Below, piece by piece: positions 26,961 through 36,062 of a stretch of DNA of 39,899 nucleotides. The stretch covers positions 1 through 39,899 of the forward strand of contig NZ_FZOA01000010.1 in the NCBI RefSeq assembly GCF_900187985.1. The letters are read 5' to 3'. How positions within the stretch are numbered: position 1 is the stretch's first letter; the number at the start of each line of letters is the position of its first letter. Source of the stretch: Methylobacillus rhizosphaerae (GTDB lineage Bacteria > Pseudomonadota > Gammaproteobacteria > Burkholderiales > Methylophilaceae). Under the pieces are notes generated by a model. It made no database searches. It saw nothing but the letters and a program-made list of their open reading frames with translations, and was not told where the DNA came from. Both the position numbers and the translations under genes were made by a program.

Positions 26961-27431
26961 TCAGCTGGATGTCTTGCTTACACGCAGGCGGTTGCCTTCC
27001 ACGGCGACAATGGCAGCATCGTTGCCAGCTTCTATGGTTTCATCGGCAATGGCAATCCATTCCCTGCTGCCCAAGACTCCCTGGGCAAAGGTAATACGGC
27101 CATTCTGCCGTTGCGTGACAGTTTCGACAATCGTGCCGACGCGCCCGATTTCTTCCCCGCGAGATTGCCCGATGCTGGAGTCATCACTTTTACGTTGATA
27201 AAAGCGTTTCCAGATTGCCAGCAGGCCCAGGGAAAGCACGGCATAAATAAGCAATTGCCAGGCAATGCCCAGAGTGGGAGACAGGTAGGTGAGCAGGCTC
27301 AGGCCCAGTGCGGCAATGCCGAACCAGAGTATGTAGAACGTGCCAGAGAGCATTTCCAGCGCGATCAGGATTAATCCGAGTATGCCCCATATCCATAATG
27401 GTTCCAGCATAGTAATGATTCCAAATTGCAT
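26961..27431 (-). CDS. NfeD-like membrane protein
   Basis: 156 residues: two or three hydrophobic helices (LWIWGILGLILIALEMLSG, FYILWFGIAALGLSLLTYL, WQLLIYAVLSLGLLAIW) and a C-terminal OB-fold domain with GRVGTIVETVTQRQNGRI and EGNRLRVSKT. This is the short NfeD class that pairs with SPFH proteins. The start may instead be ATG 27410 (MLEPLWIWG), which has GGA at better spacing and fits family N termini. It is first in a two-gene operon. Confidence 0.88.
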   Translation of the reverse strand: MQFGIITMLEPLWIWGILGLILIALEMLSGTFYILWFGIAALGLSLLTYLSPTLGIAWQLLIYAVLSLGLLAIWKRFYQRKSDDSSIGQSRGEEIGRVGTIVETVTQRQNGRITFAQGVLGSREWIAIADETIEAGNDAAIVAVEGNRLRVSKTSS

Positions 27432-27559
27432 TGTGAGTTGTCATCCTACCAGAACTTTATGCATATGCTTTCCTGCGTATCTTAATCAACAGGGATTGGT
27501 ATTGCCTGGAAATGTAATGGCGTTGTCGGCTTTTTAGCGCAACAGCCATATTTGAGATG

Positions 27560-27585
27560 GGGACGGTATGCTAAAATCCCGTCCC
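27560..27585 (+). promoter_or_regulatory. Extended -10 promoter inside an inverted repeat before valS
   Basis: TGC-TAAAAT (27569-27577) is an extended -10 box ending 9 bases before the valS ATG. It sits inside the perfect inverted repeat GGGACGG (27560-27566) and CCGTCCC (27579-27585). A poorly spaced TTGAGA (27552-27557) is the only -35 candidate. Initiation here would give a nearly leaderless message; the repeat could be an operator or a 5' RNA structure. Confidence 0.45.
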
Positions 27586-27586
27586 T

Positions 27587-30418
27587 ATGAGCACAGATAA
27601 TTCCCCAATTCAAACCCTCGATAAATCCTTTGAACCCAAGAACATAGAAAGTCGCTGGTACCAATTCTGGGAAGAGCGCGGATTCTATGCTGCTGGTCTG
27701 GATTCCTCCAAACAAGATAACTTCTGCATCCTGTTGCCGCCACCCAATGTCACAGGCACCTTGCACATGGGTCATGGTTTCAACCAGACCATCATGGATG
27801 CATTGACGCGTTACCACCGCATGCGCGGCGCCAATACCTTGTGGCAGCCGGGTACTGACCATGCCGGTATTGCCACCCAGATCGTGGTGGAGCGCCAGCT
27901 CGATGCACAAGGTGTCAGCCGCCATGACCTTGGCCGCGACAAATTCCTGGAAAAAGTCTGGGAGTGGAAGGAATATTCCGGCGGATCAATTACCAAGCAA
28001 ATGCGCCGCCTGGGTACATCGCCGGATTGGAGCCGTGAGCGCTTTACCATGGACGAAGGCTTGTCCAGGACCGTGACGCAGACGTTTGTGCGCCTGTATA
28101 ACGAAGGCCTGATCTATCGCGGCAAGCGTCTGGTGAACTGGGATCCCAAACTGCATACTGCCGTTTCCGACCTCGAAGTGGTTTCCGAGGAAGAAGACGG
28201 CCATCTCTGGCATATCCGTTATCCATTGGCGGATGGCAATGGCGAACTGACTGTCGCCACAACGCGTCCTGAAACCATGCTTGGTGATGTTGCCGTGATG
28301 GTGCACCCTGAGGATGAGCGTTATGCGCACCTGATCGGCAAGAACGTCAAACTGCCGTTATGCGACCGCGAAATCCCGGTGATTGCCGATGACTATGTCG
28401 ACCGCGAATTCGGCACCGGCGTGGTCAAGGTCACGCCAGCGCATGACTTCAACGACTATGCCGTAGGCCAGCGCCACAAGTTGCCTATGATCAGCATCCT
28501 GACGCTGGATGGGCATATCAATGAGGAAGCACCTGCACAGTACCAGGGCCTGGAACGCTTTGCTGCACGCAAGCAGATCGTCACCGACCTCGAAGCCCAG
28601 GGATATCTGGTCAAGGTGGATAAACACAAACTCAAGGTGCCACGCGGTGACCGTACCGGCGTTGTGATCGAGCCGATGCTGACTGATCAATGGTTCGTCG
28701 CCATGAGCAAGCCGGGCGCGGATGGCAAGAGCATCACGCAGCAGGCGCTGGACGTGGTGGCGAATGGTGAAATCCGCTTCGTGCCGGAAAACTGGGTTAA
28801 TACCTACAACCAGTGGCTCAACAACATCCAGGATTGGTGCATCTCGCGCCAGCTCTGGTGGGGGCACCAGATTCCCGCCTGGTATAGCGACGATGGCAAG
28901 GTCTATGTCGCGCACAATGAAACCGAGGCAATCCAGCTCGCCGCCAATGACGGTTATCGTGGCAACCTGAAACGTGATGAGGATGTGCTGGATACCTGGT
29001 ATTCGTCGGCACTATGGCCGTTCTCTACACTGGACTGGACCGGTGACGAGGAAAAGGACAAGAGAAATCTTGCCCTGCAGCAATTCCTGCCGTCTTCCGT
29101 GCTGGTAACTGGTTTTGACATCATCTTCTTCTGGGTGGCGCGCATGGTCATGATGACCAAGCACATCACCGGCAAGATTCCGTTCCGTGATGTATACGTG
29201 CACGGCCTGATCCGCGATGCGGAAGGGCAAAAGATGTCCAAATCCAAGGGCAATGTGCTCGATCCAATTGATTTGATTGATGGCATCGGCATTGAAGACC
29301 TGGTGAAAAAGCGCACCACCGGCCTCATGAACCCGAAGCAGGCCGAGCAGATCGAGAAGCGCACGCGCAAGGAGTTCCCGGAAGGTATTCCTGCATTCGG
29401 CACTGATGCCCTGCGTTTCACTTTTGCCTCACTGGCTTCCCCTGGCCGCGATATCAAGTTCGATCTGCAGCGTTGCGAAGGCTACCGCAACTTCTGCAAC
29501 AAACTGTGGAACGCCACGCGCTTTGTGCTCATGAACACTGAAGGCAAGGATTGCGGCCTGAAAGACTGCAAGACCCAGCCGGAAGACTATCTCAGTTTCT
29601 CGCAGGCAGATCGCTGGATTGTCAGTCAGCTGCAGCGCACCGAGGCCGACATCGAGCGCGGTTTTGCCGAATATCGTTTCGATAACGTGGCGCAATCCAT
29701 CTACAAGTTTGTCTGGGACGAATACTGCGACTGGTACCTGGAGCTAGCCAAGGTGCAACTGCAACACGGCGATGAAGCGCAGCAACGCGCCACACGCCGT
29801 ACCCTGCTGCGTGTGCTGGAGACCATCTTGCGCCTTGCTCATCCATTGATGCCGTATATCACCGAGGAAATCTGGCAGACCATCGGTCCGATGTCCGGGC
29901 GCACAGGCCCTAGCATTATGCTGGAGCAATATCCGGCCAGCCAGCCAGCCAAGTTGGATGAGCAGGCCGAAGCCTGGGTTGCGCTGCTCAAGGAGTCGGT
30001 GGATGCCTGCCGCAGCCTGCGTGGCGAGATGAGCGTCTCACCAGCTGCCCGTGTGCCGCTGATTACGGTCGGGGACAGCAGCCAGTTGCAGGCGTATGCA
30101 CCTTACCTGCAGGCGTTGGCCAAACTGAGTGAGGTTGAAATCATGGCAGACTTGCCGGAAGCAGAGGCACCAGTGGCTTTGGCGGGCGATTTCAAGCTCA
30201 TGCTCAAGATCGAGATTGATGTGGCAGCAGAGCGCGAACGCCTGGGCAAGGAAGTCAGCCGCCTTGAAGGCGAGATTGCCAAGGCACAGGCCAAGCTGGG
30301 CAATGAAAGCTTCGTGGCGCGTGCCCCGGCAGCCGTGGTTGAGCAGGAAAAAGCCAGGCTGGCAGCATTCAGCGATACGCTTGCCAAATTGCAGGCCCAG
30401 CTCGCCAAATTGAAGTAA
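27587..30418 (+). CDS. valS: Valyl-tRNA synthetase
   Basis: A 943-residue class I aminoacyl-tRNA synthetase. The N-terminal [15 protein letters not shown] is conserved; the HIGH-type motif is [11 protein letters not shown] (about 54-64); the editing domain includes [13 protein letters not shown]; and KMSKS is exact (about 549-553) in [14 protein letters not shown]. The anticodon-binding domain and a C-terminal coiled-coil arm (about 875-943) are complete. No Shine-Dalgarno sequence precedes the ATG, and no other start codon lies before the conserved N terminus. The first codons come only 9 bases after a -10 box. Confidence 0.97.
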   Translation: MSTDNSPIQTLDKSFEPKNIESRWYQFWEERGFYAAGLDSSKQDNFCILLPPPNVTGTLHMGHGFNQTIMDALTRYHRMRGANTLWQPGTDHAGIATQIVVERQLDAQGVSRHDLGRDKFLEKVWEWKEYSGGSITKQMRRLGTSPDWSRERFTMDEGLSRTVTQTFVRLYNEGLIYRGKRLVNWDPKLHTAVSDLEVVSEEEDGHLWHIRYPLADGNGELTVATTRPETMLGDVAVMVHPEDERYAHLIGKNVKLPLCDREIPVIADDYVDREFGTGVVKVTPAHDFNDYAVGQRHKLPMISILTLDGHINEEAPAQYQGLERFAARKQIVTDLEAQGYLVKVDKHKLKVPRGDRTGVVIEPMLTDQWFVAMSKPGADGKSITQQALDVVANGEIRFVPENWVNTYNQWLNNIQDWCISRQLWWGHQIPAWYSDDGKVYVAHNETEAIQLAANDGYRGNLKRDEDVLDTWYSSALWPFSTLDWTGDEEKDKRNLALQQFLPSSVLVTGFDIIFFWVARMVMMTKHITGKIPFRDVYVHGLIRDAEGQKMSKSKGNVLDPIDLIDGIGIEDLVKKRTTGLMNPKQAEQIEKRTRKEFPEGIPAFGTDALRFTFASLASPGRDIKFDLQRCEGYRNFCNKLWNATRFVLMNTEGKDCGLKDCKTQPEDYLSFSQADRWIVSQLQRTEADIERGFAEYRFDNVAQSIYKFVWDEYCDWYLELAKVQLQHGDEAQQRATRRTLLRVLETILRLAHPLMPYITEEIWQTIGPMSGRTGPSIMLEQYPASQPAKLDEQAEAWVALLKESVDACRSLRGEMSVSPAARVPLITVGDSSQLQAYAPYLQALAKLSEVEIMADLPEAEAPVALAGDFKLMLKIEIDVAAERERLGKEVSRLEGEIAKAQAKLGNESFVARAPAAVVEQEKARLAAFSDTLAKLQAQLAKLK

Positions 30419-30451
30419 GACAGACCGGGCACTGAAAAAACAAGGCAACAT

Positions 30452-31354
30452 ATGATTACACAGCCGCAAAACCCCAGTGCCCGCGTACTGTTATTTTCGC
30501 TCAAAGGCTCCATCATCCCGGCGATCTGGCGCAAGGTGTTGTTCACTACCTTGCTCAGTTCGCTGGTGGTGGCAACCCACGGCACCCTGTATCACTATAA
30601 AGTCACGCTGACAGCAACGCCATTCACCCTGTGGGGGCTGACACTGGCGATATTCCTGGGGTTTCGCAATAGCGCGGCATACCAGCGTTTCTGGGAGGCT
30701 CGCACGCTCTGGGGCGATCTCATGATCAGCGCACGTAACCTCACCCGCCAGGTTCAGCAGTATTTCCCGCAACTGGAGAAGGCAGAACGCCTACACCTGC
30801 TGCAACCATTGCTGGCGTATCCCTACGCCCTGCGCAATTTCCTGCGCGGCGTACATGAAAACACCCATCGCACTGCGGATGATGAAATGCGGCAGCATAT
30901 GCAATCCCCATCAACCGTGCTGGCAATACTGGGCAAGCGCCTGACCGGGCATGCCAGGTTATCCGGGCTGGACCCCATTCTGCTGGCGCAGATGGACAGG
31001 CAGCTCAACCAGTTGTCGCAAGTGCACGGAGGTTGCGAACGTATCAAGAGCACACCCATACCGTATCCCTACATCCTGATGTTGCACCGCATCGTGCATG
31101 TCTATTGCTTCCTGCTGCCATTCTGCCTGGTGGATAGCATAGGCTGGCTGACCCCTGTGGCAGTGTGCATCCTGGCCTATACCTTTTTCGGCCTGGATGC
31201 CTTGGGTGACCAGATTGCAGATCCATTCGACATCCAGCCCAATGACCTGCCACTGGATGCCATGAGCCGCAATATCGAGATTGCCGTGCTGGAAATACTG
31301 GAAGAGCCCTTGTTGCCGGCATTACAGCCGGACGAGGATGGTGTACTGCTGTAA
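30452..31354 (+). CDS. Bestrophin-like (YneE/UPF0187) anion channel family protein
   Basis: A 300-residue inner-membrane protein. Hydrophobic segments lie near 27-45, 55-72, 211-227 and 232-247. The RNSAAYQRFWEARTLWGDLMI block and the C-terminal GDQIADPFDIQPNDLPLDAM followed by SRNIEI are diagnostic of the bacterial bestrophin homologues, which form pentameric channels. It lies 33 bases after valS on the same strand and may be read through from it. The biological role in this organism is unknown. Confidence 0.88.
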   Translation: MITQPQNPSARVLLFSLKGSIIPAIWRKVLFTTLLSSLVVATHGTLYHYKVTLTATPFTLWGLTLAIFLGFRNSAAYQRFWEARTLWGDLMISARNLTRQVQQYFPQLEKAERLHLLQPLLAYPYALRNFLRGVHENTHRTADDEMRQHMQSPSTVLAILGKRLTGHARLSGLDPILLAQMDRQLNQLSQVHGGCERIKSTPIPYPYILMLHRIVHVYCFLLPFCLVDSIGWLTPVAVCILAYTFFGLDALGDQIADPFDIQPNDLPLDAMSRNIEIAVLEILEEPLLPALQPDEDGVLL

Positions 31355-31372
31355 CAGGCTGCCATTGTGTAG

Positions 31373-31397
31373 CAGGATGCCGCTACCCGGCATCCTG
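31373..31397. other. Perfect 10-bp hairpin between convergent genes
   Basis: CAGGATGCCG (31373-31382) and CGGCATCCTG (31388-31397) form a 10-bp stem with a 5-base loop. There is no T-run on either side. Its place between two convergent genes suggests a role in 3'-end formation or mRNA stability in both directions. Confidence 0.5.
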
Positions 31398-31411
31398 AAT
31401 GCGTGAAAGGT

Positions 31412-32449
31412 TTACTGCGCCGCAGAAGTGCCACATTTGTGGCAGAAGCGGGAGAATGCACTTTTCCGTGCCTCGCACGCAAGGCAGTAGTTATGCAGGC
31501 CGATGCCGCAATGCGGGCAGAAGTCATTCCGCTCATCTTTCAGGTCCACATTACGCTCGCAACCTGGGCAGACATTTTTGGCCAGCCGGGTCAGCGCAGT
31601 GTCATAACTTAATTCCTCACGGCGCTGGGTCTCGGGCTGCTGCTCAGCCAGCTTCTGTTTCTCAAGGTATTTGTTCAGCGAAATAACCGCCTGACGCCCG
31701 ATTACGATAGTCAGGATCAGCCCGACACCATAACGCACATAGCCGCCATAACTGGGCAGGTAAGGCACCAGTTCAACAAAGAAGGCGAACACGGCAAAAA
31801 TAATGAAGCCCCAGACAAACGGCCAGTAAGTGTTCTTTCGGTGTTTGAGGAACAACCAGGCGGCAATCAGCAGCAGGGGCAATGTCAAAGCCAGCCGGTA
31901 GAGAAAAACGCGGATTTCCTGCTTACGCATGGCAGCGTCATACAGCTCATAGGCATCCTGTTCCAGCTGTGTCAGTTGCTGATGCAGAACAGCTGCAGAC
32001 TGGTTGGTATCTAGGGATTGCTGTTGCAACTGCTCAACTTCAGATTGAACCTGACGTTCAAGCTGCTTGAGCTTGTCCAGGTCCTGGGTACGCTTGATCA
32101 GTTCCGTGTCCTGCGCTGCCTGCTGGGTAGCGTGACGGGTAGATAGCCAGTTATTGAACGTCTCGCGTGCGGAGGAGTAATCCGTATGCGCCGTGTTGAG
32201 TTTCAGCTGTGCTTGCTGCAGGCGATCCTCAATATCCTGCTGCTGGTGCTGGGCAATTTTCAGCTTCTCTTTCAGCGGGGTGGCGCGTGCACTATCCAGG
32301 AAATCGCTGGTGGAAAATTCATGCTCCACCTGCGGCAGGTCATGAATGACACTTTCTCCAAGGGAAGTCAGCAAATAGGCAAAAATAATGGCAACCAGCC
32401 ATAAACCACGCCTGAACCACTTTTCCGATAACCTCAGCCCTTTGCTCAT
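31412..32449 (-). CDS. Membrane protein with coiled coil and C-terminal double zinc ribbon, unknown function
   Basis: 345 residues. One membrane helix (about 14-30) leads to a long Gln/Glu-rich coiled coil (about 55-178). Three closely spaced membrane helices follow (about 180-200, 207-227, 233-251). The C terminus holds four CxxC pairs: CPGC, CPHC, CLAC and CHKC (about 294-340), forming two zinc ribbons. I do not recognise the family. The domain order suggests an envelope protein whose cytoplasmic zinc ribbons and extracytoplasmic coiled coil are connected through the membrane. It is 30 bases upstream of nothing in line; the next gene on this strand is tusA, 30 bases before it. Confidence 0.8.
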   Translation of the reverse strand: MSKGLRLSEKWFRRGLWLVAIIFAYLLTSLGESVIHDLPQVEHEFSTSDFLDSARATPLKEKLKIAQHQQQDIEDRLQQAQLKLNTAHTDYSSARETFNNWLSTRHATQQAAQDTELIKRTQDLDKLKQLERQVQSEVEQLQQQSLDTNQSAAVLHQQLTQLEQDAYELYDAAMRKQEIRVFLYRLALTLPLLLIAAWLFLKHRKNTYWPFVWGFIIFAVFAFFVELVPYLPSYGGYVRYGVGLILTIVIGRQAVISLNKYLEKQKLAEQQPETQRREELSYDTALTRLAKNVCPGCERNVDLKDERNDFCPHCGIGLHNYCLACEARKSAFSRFCHKCGTSAAQ

Positions 32450-32479
32450 ACTGGTTTCCTCGACGATAGTGGCAGGCGC

Positions 32480-32725
32480 TCAGGCTTGCCGTTTCCTGAT
32501 ATGAAAAATGAATTCTTTGACCGGGACATCTGCATTTTCAGACATTGCCACTATCTCATGGCCAGTCTGTTTGCAAAAGGCCTGAAAATCCTTGACCGAG
32601 CCTGGGTCTGTGGCTGTCACCTTCAGGATTTCACCGGCAGCAACATCTGCCAGCGCCTTCTTGCAACGGAGGATAGGAAGTGGACACTTGAGTCCGCGTG
32701 CGTCGAGTTCTTGATGAAATTCCAT
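32480..32725 (-). CDS. TusA-family sulfur carrier protein
   Basis: An 81-residue protein with the signature LDARGLKCPLPILRCKKAL, whose cysteine carries persulfide sulfur, followed by GEILKVTATDPGSVKDFQAFC and a beta-strand core. The start is ATG 32725; the TTG at 32731 is less likely. It begins 2 bases after the rhodanese stop codon, so the two are probably translated together and work in a sulfur relay, for tRNA thiolation, cofactor synthesis or sulfur metabolism. The symbol tusA is not certain because several paralogous families share the motif. Confidence 0.9.
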   Translation of the reverse strand: MEFHQELDARGLKCPLPILRCKKALADVAAGEILKVTATDPGSVKDFQAFCKQTGHEIVAMSENADVPVKEFIFHIRKRQA

Positions 32726-32727
32726 GA

Positions 32728-33060
32728 TCAATCTATATTTGGTACAAAGGTATAACCTGCATTGGCCCAGGCAAGAATGCCACCACGCAGATTGTAAACA
32801 TTTTCACGATCCATGCCAGCAATGAAAGCAGCGGCATGGGCAGAGCGTACACCACTGTGGCAATAGAAAATCAATGGCGTGTCGTGATGCTCGCATAGCA
32901 GGTTGCCCATGCCGGGAATCACGTCCATGGGTAAATGCATGGCACCCTCAATCACCCCGCGGGCAACTTCGTCGCTGTTACGGACATCAACCAGAATAGT
33001 TCTTTGGGAGGATAGCAAGGCGTGAAGCTCGTCCGCATCAATATCAGTGTGATTGGCCAT
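32728..33060 (-). CDS. Single-domain rhodanese-like sulfurtransferase
   Basis: A 110-residue single rhodanese domain: LLSSQRTILVDVRNSDEVAR, then GAMHLPMDVIP, and the active-site loop YCHSGVRS with the catalytic cysteine that holds persulfide. The C terminus NVYNLRGGILAWANAGY is typical. The start at 33060 has no strong ribosome binding site. It is the first gene of the unit with the TusA-like carrier and may donate sulfur to it. Confidence 0.93.
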   Translation of the reverse strand: MANHTDIDADELHALLSSQRTILVDVRNSDEVARGVIEGAMHLPMDVIPGMGNLLCEHHDTPLIFYCHSGVRSAHAAAFIAGMDRENVYNLRGGILAWANAGYTFVPNID

Positions 33061-33077
33061 AAGTGTAGAGAATGAAA

Positions 33078-33104
33078 ATGAAAAAGCCCAGAAAACTCCG
33101 GGCT
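33078..33104 (-). terminator. Terminator-like hairpin in the rhodanese gene leader
   Basis: On the minus strand AGCCC (complement of 33100-33104) and GGGCT (complement of 33085-33089) form a stem followed by TTTTTCATTTTC. No gene ends upstream on this strand, so it lies in the leader of the rhodanese-tusA transcript, 18 bases or more before the start. It could be an attenuator, or it could stop antisense transcription toward the left from the galE promoter region. Confidence 0.5.
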
Positions 33105-33189
33105 GGATACCGCAGGACTATAGCATGAGGGTGGATTTTGCTCAATTCTGGGCATGTACAGTGTCAGTGTGAATCCTCGTGCTGGGATA

Positions 33190-33217
33190 TTGAGAATGGT
33201 ATTGGTCGTGTTAGACT
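33190..33217 (+). promoter_or_regulatory. Possible galE promoter
   Basis: TTGAGA (33190-33195), a 16-base spacer and TAGACT (33212-33217) with an upstream TG (33209-33210) give an extended -10 promoter. The predicted start is about 28 bases before the galE ATG. Confidence 0.45.
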
Positions 33218-33251
33218 GGTTTCTAAGCAACATTAACGAGCAGGACGCTGA

Positions 33252-34256
33252 ATGATTTTGGTAACAGGTGGTACGGGCTATATAGGCTCACATGCATGTG
33301 TTGAATTGATCAATGCAGGATATGACGTAGTAGTGCTGGATAACTTCAGCAATAGTCAATCGCATATGATTGACAGGATAGGGAAAATCACAGGCAAGGC
33401 TCCTGTATTGGTCGAAGGTGACGTACGTGACGAGGCGCTACTGCAAGACCTGTTTTCCAAACACCAATTCGACGCTGTGATGCACTTTGCAGGATTGAAA
33501 GCGGTGGGTGAGTCAGTAGCGCAACCATTGCGTTACTACGACAACAACGTAGCCGGCAGCGTCACCCTGCTGCGCGTCATGCAGCAATTCCACGTCAAGA
33601 AATTTGTCTTCAGCTCCTCTGCCACAGTTTATGGCGACCCTGCCAGCGTGCCGATCCGGGAACATTTTCCGCTATCTGCCACCAACCCCTATGGGGCAAG
33701 CAAACTGATGGTGGAAGATATCCTGCGCGACCTGTCCAAATCCGATCCAACATGGCGCATCGCCATCCTGCGATATTTCAATCCCGTAGGCGCGCACGAA
33801 AGCGGATTAATCGGGGAAAACCCCAACGGCATACCGAACAACCTCATGCCCTACATCACACAAGTAGCGCAAGGACAGCGCGAACAGCTATCCATTTTTG
33901 GCTCTGATTACCCAACCCCCGATGGCACAGGTGTCAGGGACTACATCCATGTCGTTGACCTGGTAGTCGGACATCTGCGCGCACTGGAAAAACTGGAGCA
34001 GGCAGAAGGCATGCTGACATGCAACCTGGGAACAGGCCAAGGCTATAGCGTCTTGCAAATGGTGCAAGCCTTTGAGCAGGCCAGCGGACAATCAGTGCCC
34101 TATCAACTCGTAGCCCGCCGACCTGGAGATGTAGCCGCCAGCTACACCGACCCCGCCTACGCAGAACAAACACTGAATTGGAAAGCTACGCGAGGGCTGG
34201 AACAGATGTGTATTGATAGCTGGCGTTGGCAGCGATCATTGGTTTCAGATGTTTAG
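33252..34256 (+). CDS. galE: UDP-glucose 4-epimerase
   Basis: A 334-residue NAD-dependent short-chain dehydrogenase/reductase interconverting UDP-glucose and UDP-galactose. The Rossmann motif GGTGYIGSH is at residues 6-14, the catalytic SSSATVYG (about 121-128) precedes the YGASK (Tyr-x-x-x-Lys) motif, and the NPxGAHESGLIGE, GVRDYIHVVDLV and GRRPGDVAASY-like (here RRPGDVAASY) blocks are complete. It supplies UDP-galactose for surface polysaccharide, consistent with the glycan genes downstream, although no transcriptional link is shown. Confidence 0.96.
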   Translation: MILVTGGTGYIGSHACVELINAGYDVVVLDNFSNSQSHMIDRIGKITGKAPVLVEGDVRDEALLQDLFSKHQFDAVMHFAGLKAVGESVAQPLRYYDNNVAGSVTLLRVMQQFHVKKFVFSSSATVYGDPASVPIREHFPLSATNPYGASKLMVEDILRDLSKSDPTWRIAILRYFNPVGAHESGLIGENPNGIPNNLMPYITQVAQGQREQLSIFGSDYPTPDGTGVRDYIHVVDLVVGHLRALEKLEQAEGMLTCNLGTGQGYSVLQMVQAFEQASGQSVPYQLVARRPGDVAASYTDPAYAEQTLNWKATRGLEQMCIDSWRWQRSLVSDV

Positions 34257-34453
34257 AGTTAGTATATATGTTTCTTCTCACAAGGTGAGTAGATCACGGT
34301 GGCATTAAATTATTGAGCAGTGCGGGTTCAGGTTATCCAGGATTGGTGTGGATATAAAGGCTCGTATGTCAAAGAGCTACTTAATCACCTCGGTATAGAT
34401 AGTAGAGCAAACAATTAATTACTTGGTTTTAATGGTTACGATGGATTGTGTTT

Positions 34454-36040
34454 ATGCAAAATTACAACACTTCTGATGATCAGCCTTTTTGCTGGCTCGA
34501 TTTATATCGACCTTATACATTATTTATTTTAGCTGTCATTTTTATTGGGTGTTGGAGCTTGGCGGGTAGTGCCAATGCAGCAACACTTGTAGAGCGGTCG
34601 ATTCTTACTGAAAGCAACACTCATCCTATTGAATTTCAGTTCAAACATCCAGGAGTGCTTGTCAATCTGGATCAACTCAAATTCGCTAAAGCCCGAGTTG
34701 CTGCAGGGGAAAATCCATGGAAAGCTACATTTGATGATATGCAGGCCAGTCTACTTGCTACACGTGTGCCCGATATCAGTGTCATGCAGCCTGCGCCCGG
34801 TAACGCTGGCGGAAAAGTACTCAATTGCAATCGTGGTGTCGAAGTACGTGGTTGTAAAAACGAGTCTACTGATGCTGCTGCTGCATATACCCAGGCTTTA
34901 CTCTGGTTTTTTACTGAAAACGAAACTTATGCACAACGGGCTGTTGTCATTCTTGATGCTTACTCGGGTAACCTAATCGACCATATAGGCGTGGATGGAC
35001 CTTTGTTCGCAGCCTGGGCTGCTCAATATTTCACCCGAGCTGCTGAAATTTTGCGCTACACCTATACGCCATCATCTGGCAAAAAGAATTTTGATCTTGA
35101 ACGTTTCAACAATATGCTGAACAAAGCCTTTTTACCTAGTATCAGCGATGATGAAAAAGCTAAGCGGGGTAAAGGTTCTTGGAAACCCTACAATTCTAAT
35201 TGGGATACGGCGGCCATTGATGCGCTGGCTAATATTGGTGTTTTCACCAACGACGGGGCATTATTTTTTAGCGCAGTGGAGCGCTGGAAAGATCGCGTAC
35301 GTCGTAGCATTTATCTGGCCTCAGATGGCTCTGCACCAATACGTACGCCATTCATTGGTCGTTTCAAAAGTGAGGGGTGTGCTTGGATTGAAAACCGGGT
35401 ACAAGCTTGCTGTCATGCTGACACGGCTGCCACAGTTATCCCGCATTATCAAAGTGGCCAAACCAGTGAGACGTGCCGAGACTTTCCACACGCAGGGATT
35501 GGATTGGCATCTATTGTGAATGCCGCTGAAACGGCATGGATTCAAGGGGTGGATTTGTATTCGGTAGAAAAGGAACGTATCATGAGTGCGTTTTCCTACG
35601 CGTCACAAATTCTGCTTTATTATGAAAAGAACAAAACGTATCCCCGTGGTTTCTGCTCTCCCGTTGCTACTGAAACCTTGGCAACAGGTGTGAATTCATC
35701 AACATGCTCACCGAAGCCTCTGAAAAGTGGTCCACTGAATCCGCTAGGCGATGGCGGTAGACAATCTATCGCATCAGAAATTGCCTATAATGCCTATGTC
35801 ATTCGCGGTGGCGAAAAAGGCTTTCCGGTGTTGGATATTCCGAATTATTCGCTTAATGGAATTCCAATGCTACTTATCCGGGGAGCGAGAACTGGCTCTC
35901 GCGACTTTGATCCACTACGTACCGCCATTAGCCGTTACCGGGGTAATCAGGGACAGCTGACTGAAAATTACAATGCTCATGTCACCTTGTGGGAAACCCT
36001 CACTCATCATGAAGTAGGTGATGGGACACCAAATCCATAA
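34454..36040 (+). CDS. Exported alginate-lyase-like polysaccharide lyase
   Basis: A 528-residue protein. A cytoplasmic stretch of about 20 residues precedes a hydrophobic signal (about 21-38), with cleavage probable at GSANA|A near residue 42. The mature part begins HPGVLVNLDQLKFAKARVAAG (65-85 in two blocks), the pattern at the start of the alginate lyase (alpha/alpha-barrel) domain, and goes on with GENPWKATFDDM. Further blocks are SNWDTAAIDALANIGVF and an RDFPHAGIGL segment. The start could be ATG 34454 or GTG 34448; ribosome-binding support is weak. The substrate is not known. It sits 197 bases after galE, and that gap holds no recognisable gene. Confidence 0.75.
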   Translation: MQNYNTSDDQPFCWLDLYRPYTLFILAVIFIGCWSLAGSANAATLVERSILTESNTHPIEFQFKHPGVLVNLDQLKFAKARVAAGENPWKATFDDMQASLLATRVPDISVMQPAPGNAGGKVLNCNRGVEVRGCKNESTDAAAAYTQALLWFFTENETYAQRAVVILDAYSGNLIDHIGVDGPLFAAWAAQYFTRAAEILRYTYTPSSGKKNFDLERFNNMLNKAFLPSISDDEKAKRGKGSWKPYNSNWDTAAIDALANIGVFTNDGALFFSAVERWKDRVRRSIYLASDGSAPIRTPFIGRFKSEGCAWIENRVQACCHADTAATVIPHYQSGQTSETCRDFPHAGIGLASIVNAAETAWIQGVDLYSVEKERIMSAFSYASQILLYYEKNKTYPRGFCSPVATETLATGVNSSTCSPKPLKSGPLNPLGDGGRQSIASEIAYNAYVIRGGEKGFPVLDIPNYSLNGIPMLLIRGARTGSRDFDPLRTAISRYRGNQGQLTENYNAHVTLWETLTHHEVGDGTPNP

Positions 36041-36062
36041 TTGCGTATTCGGAATACATACA

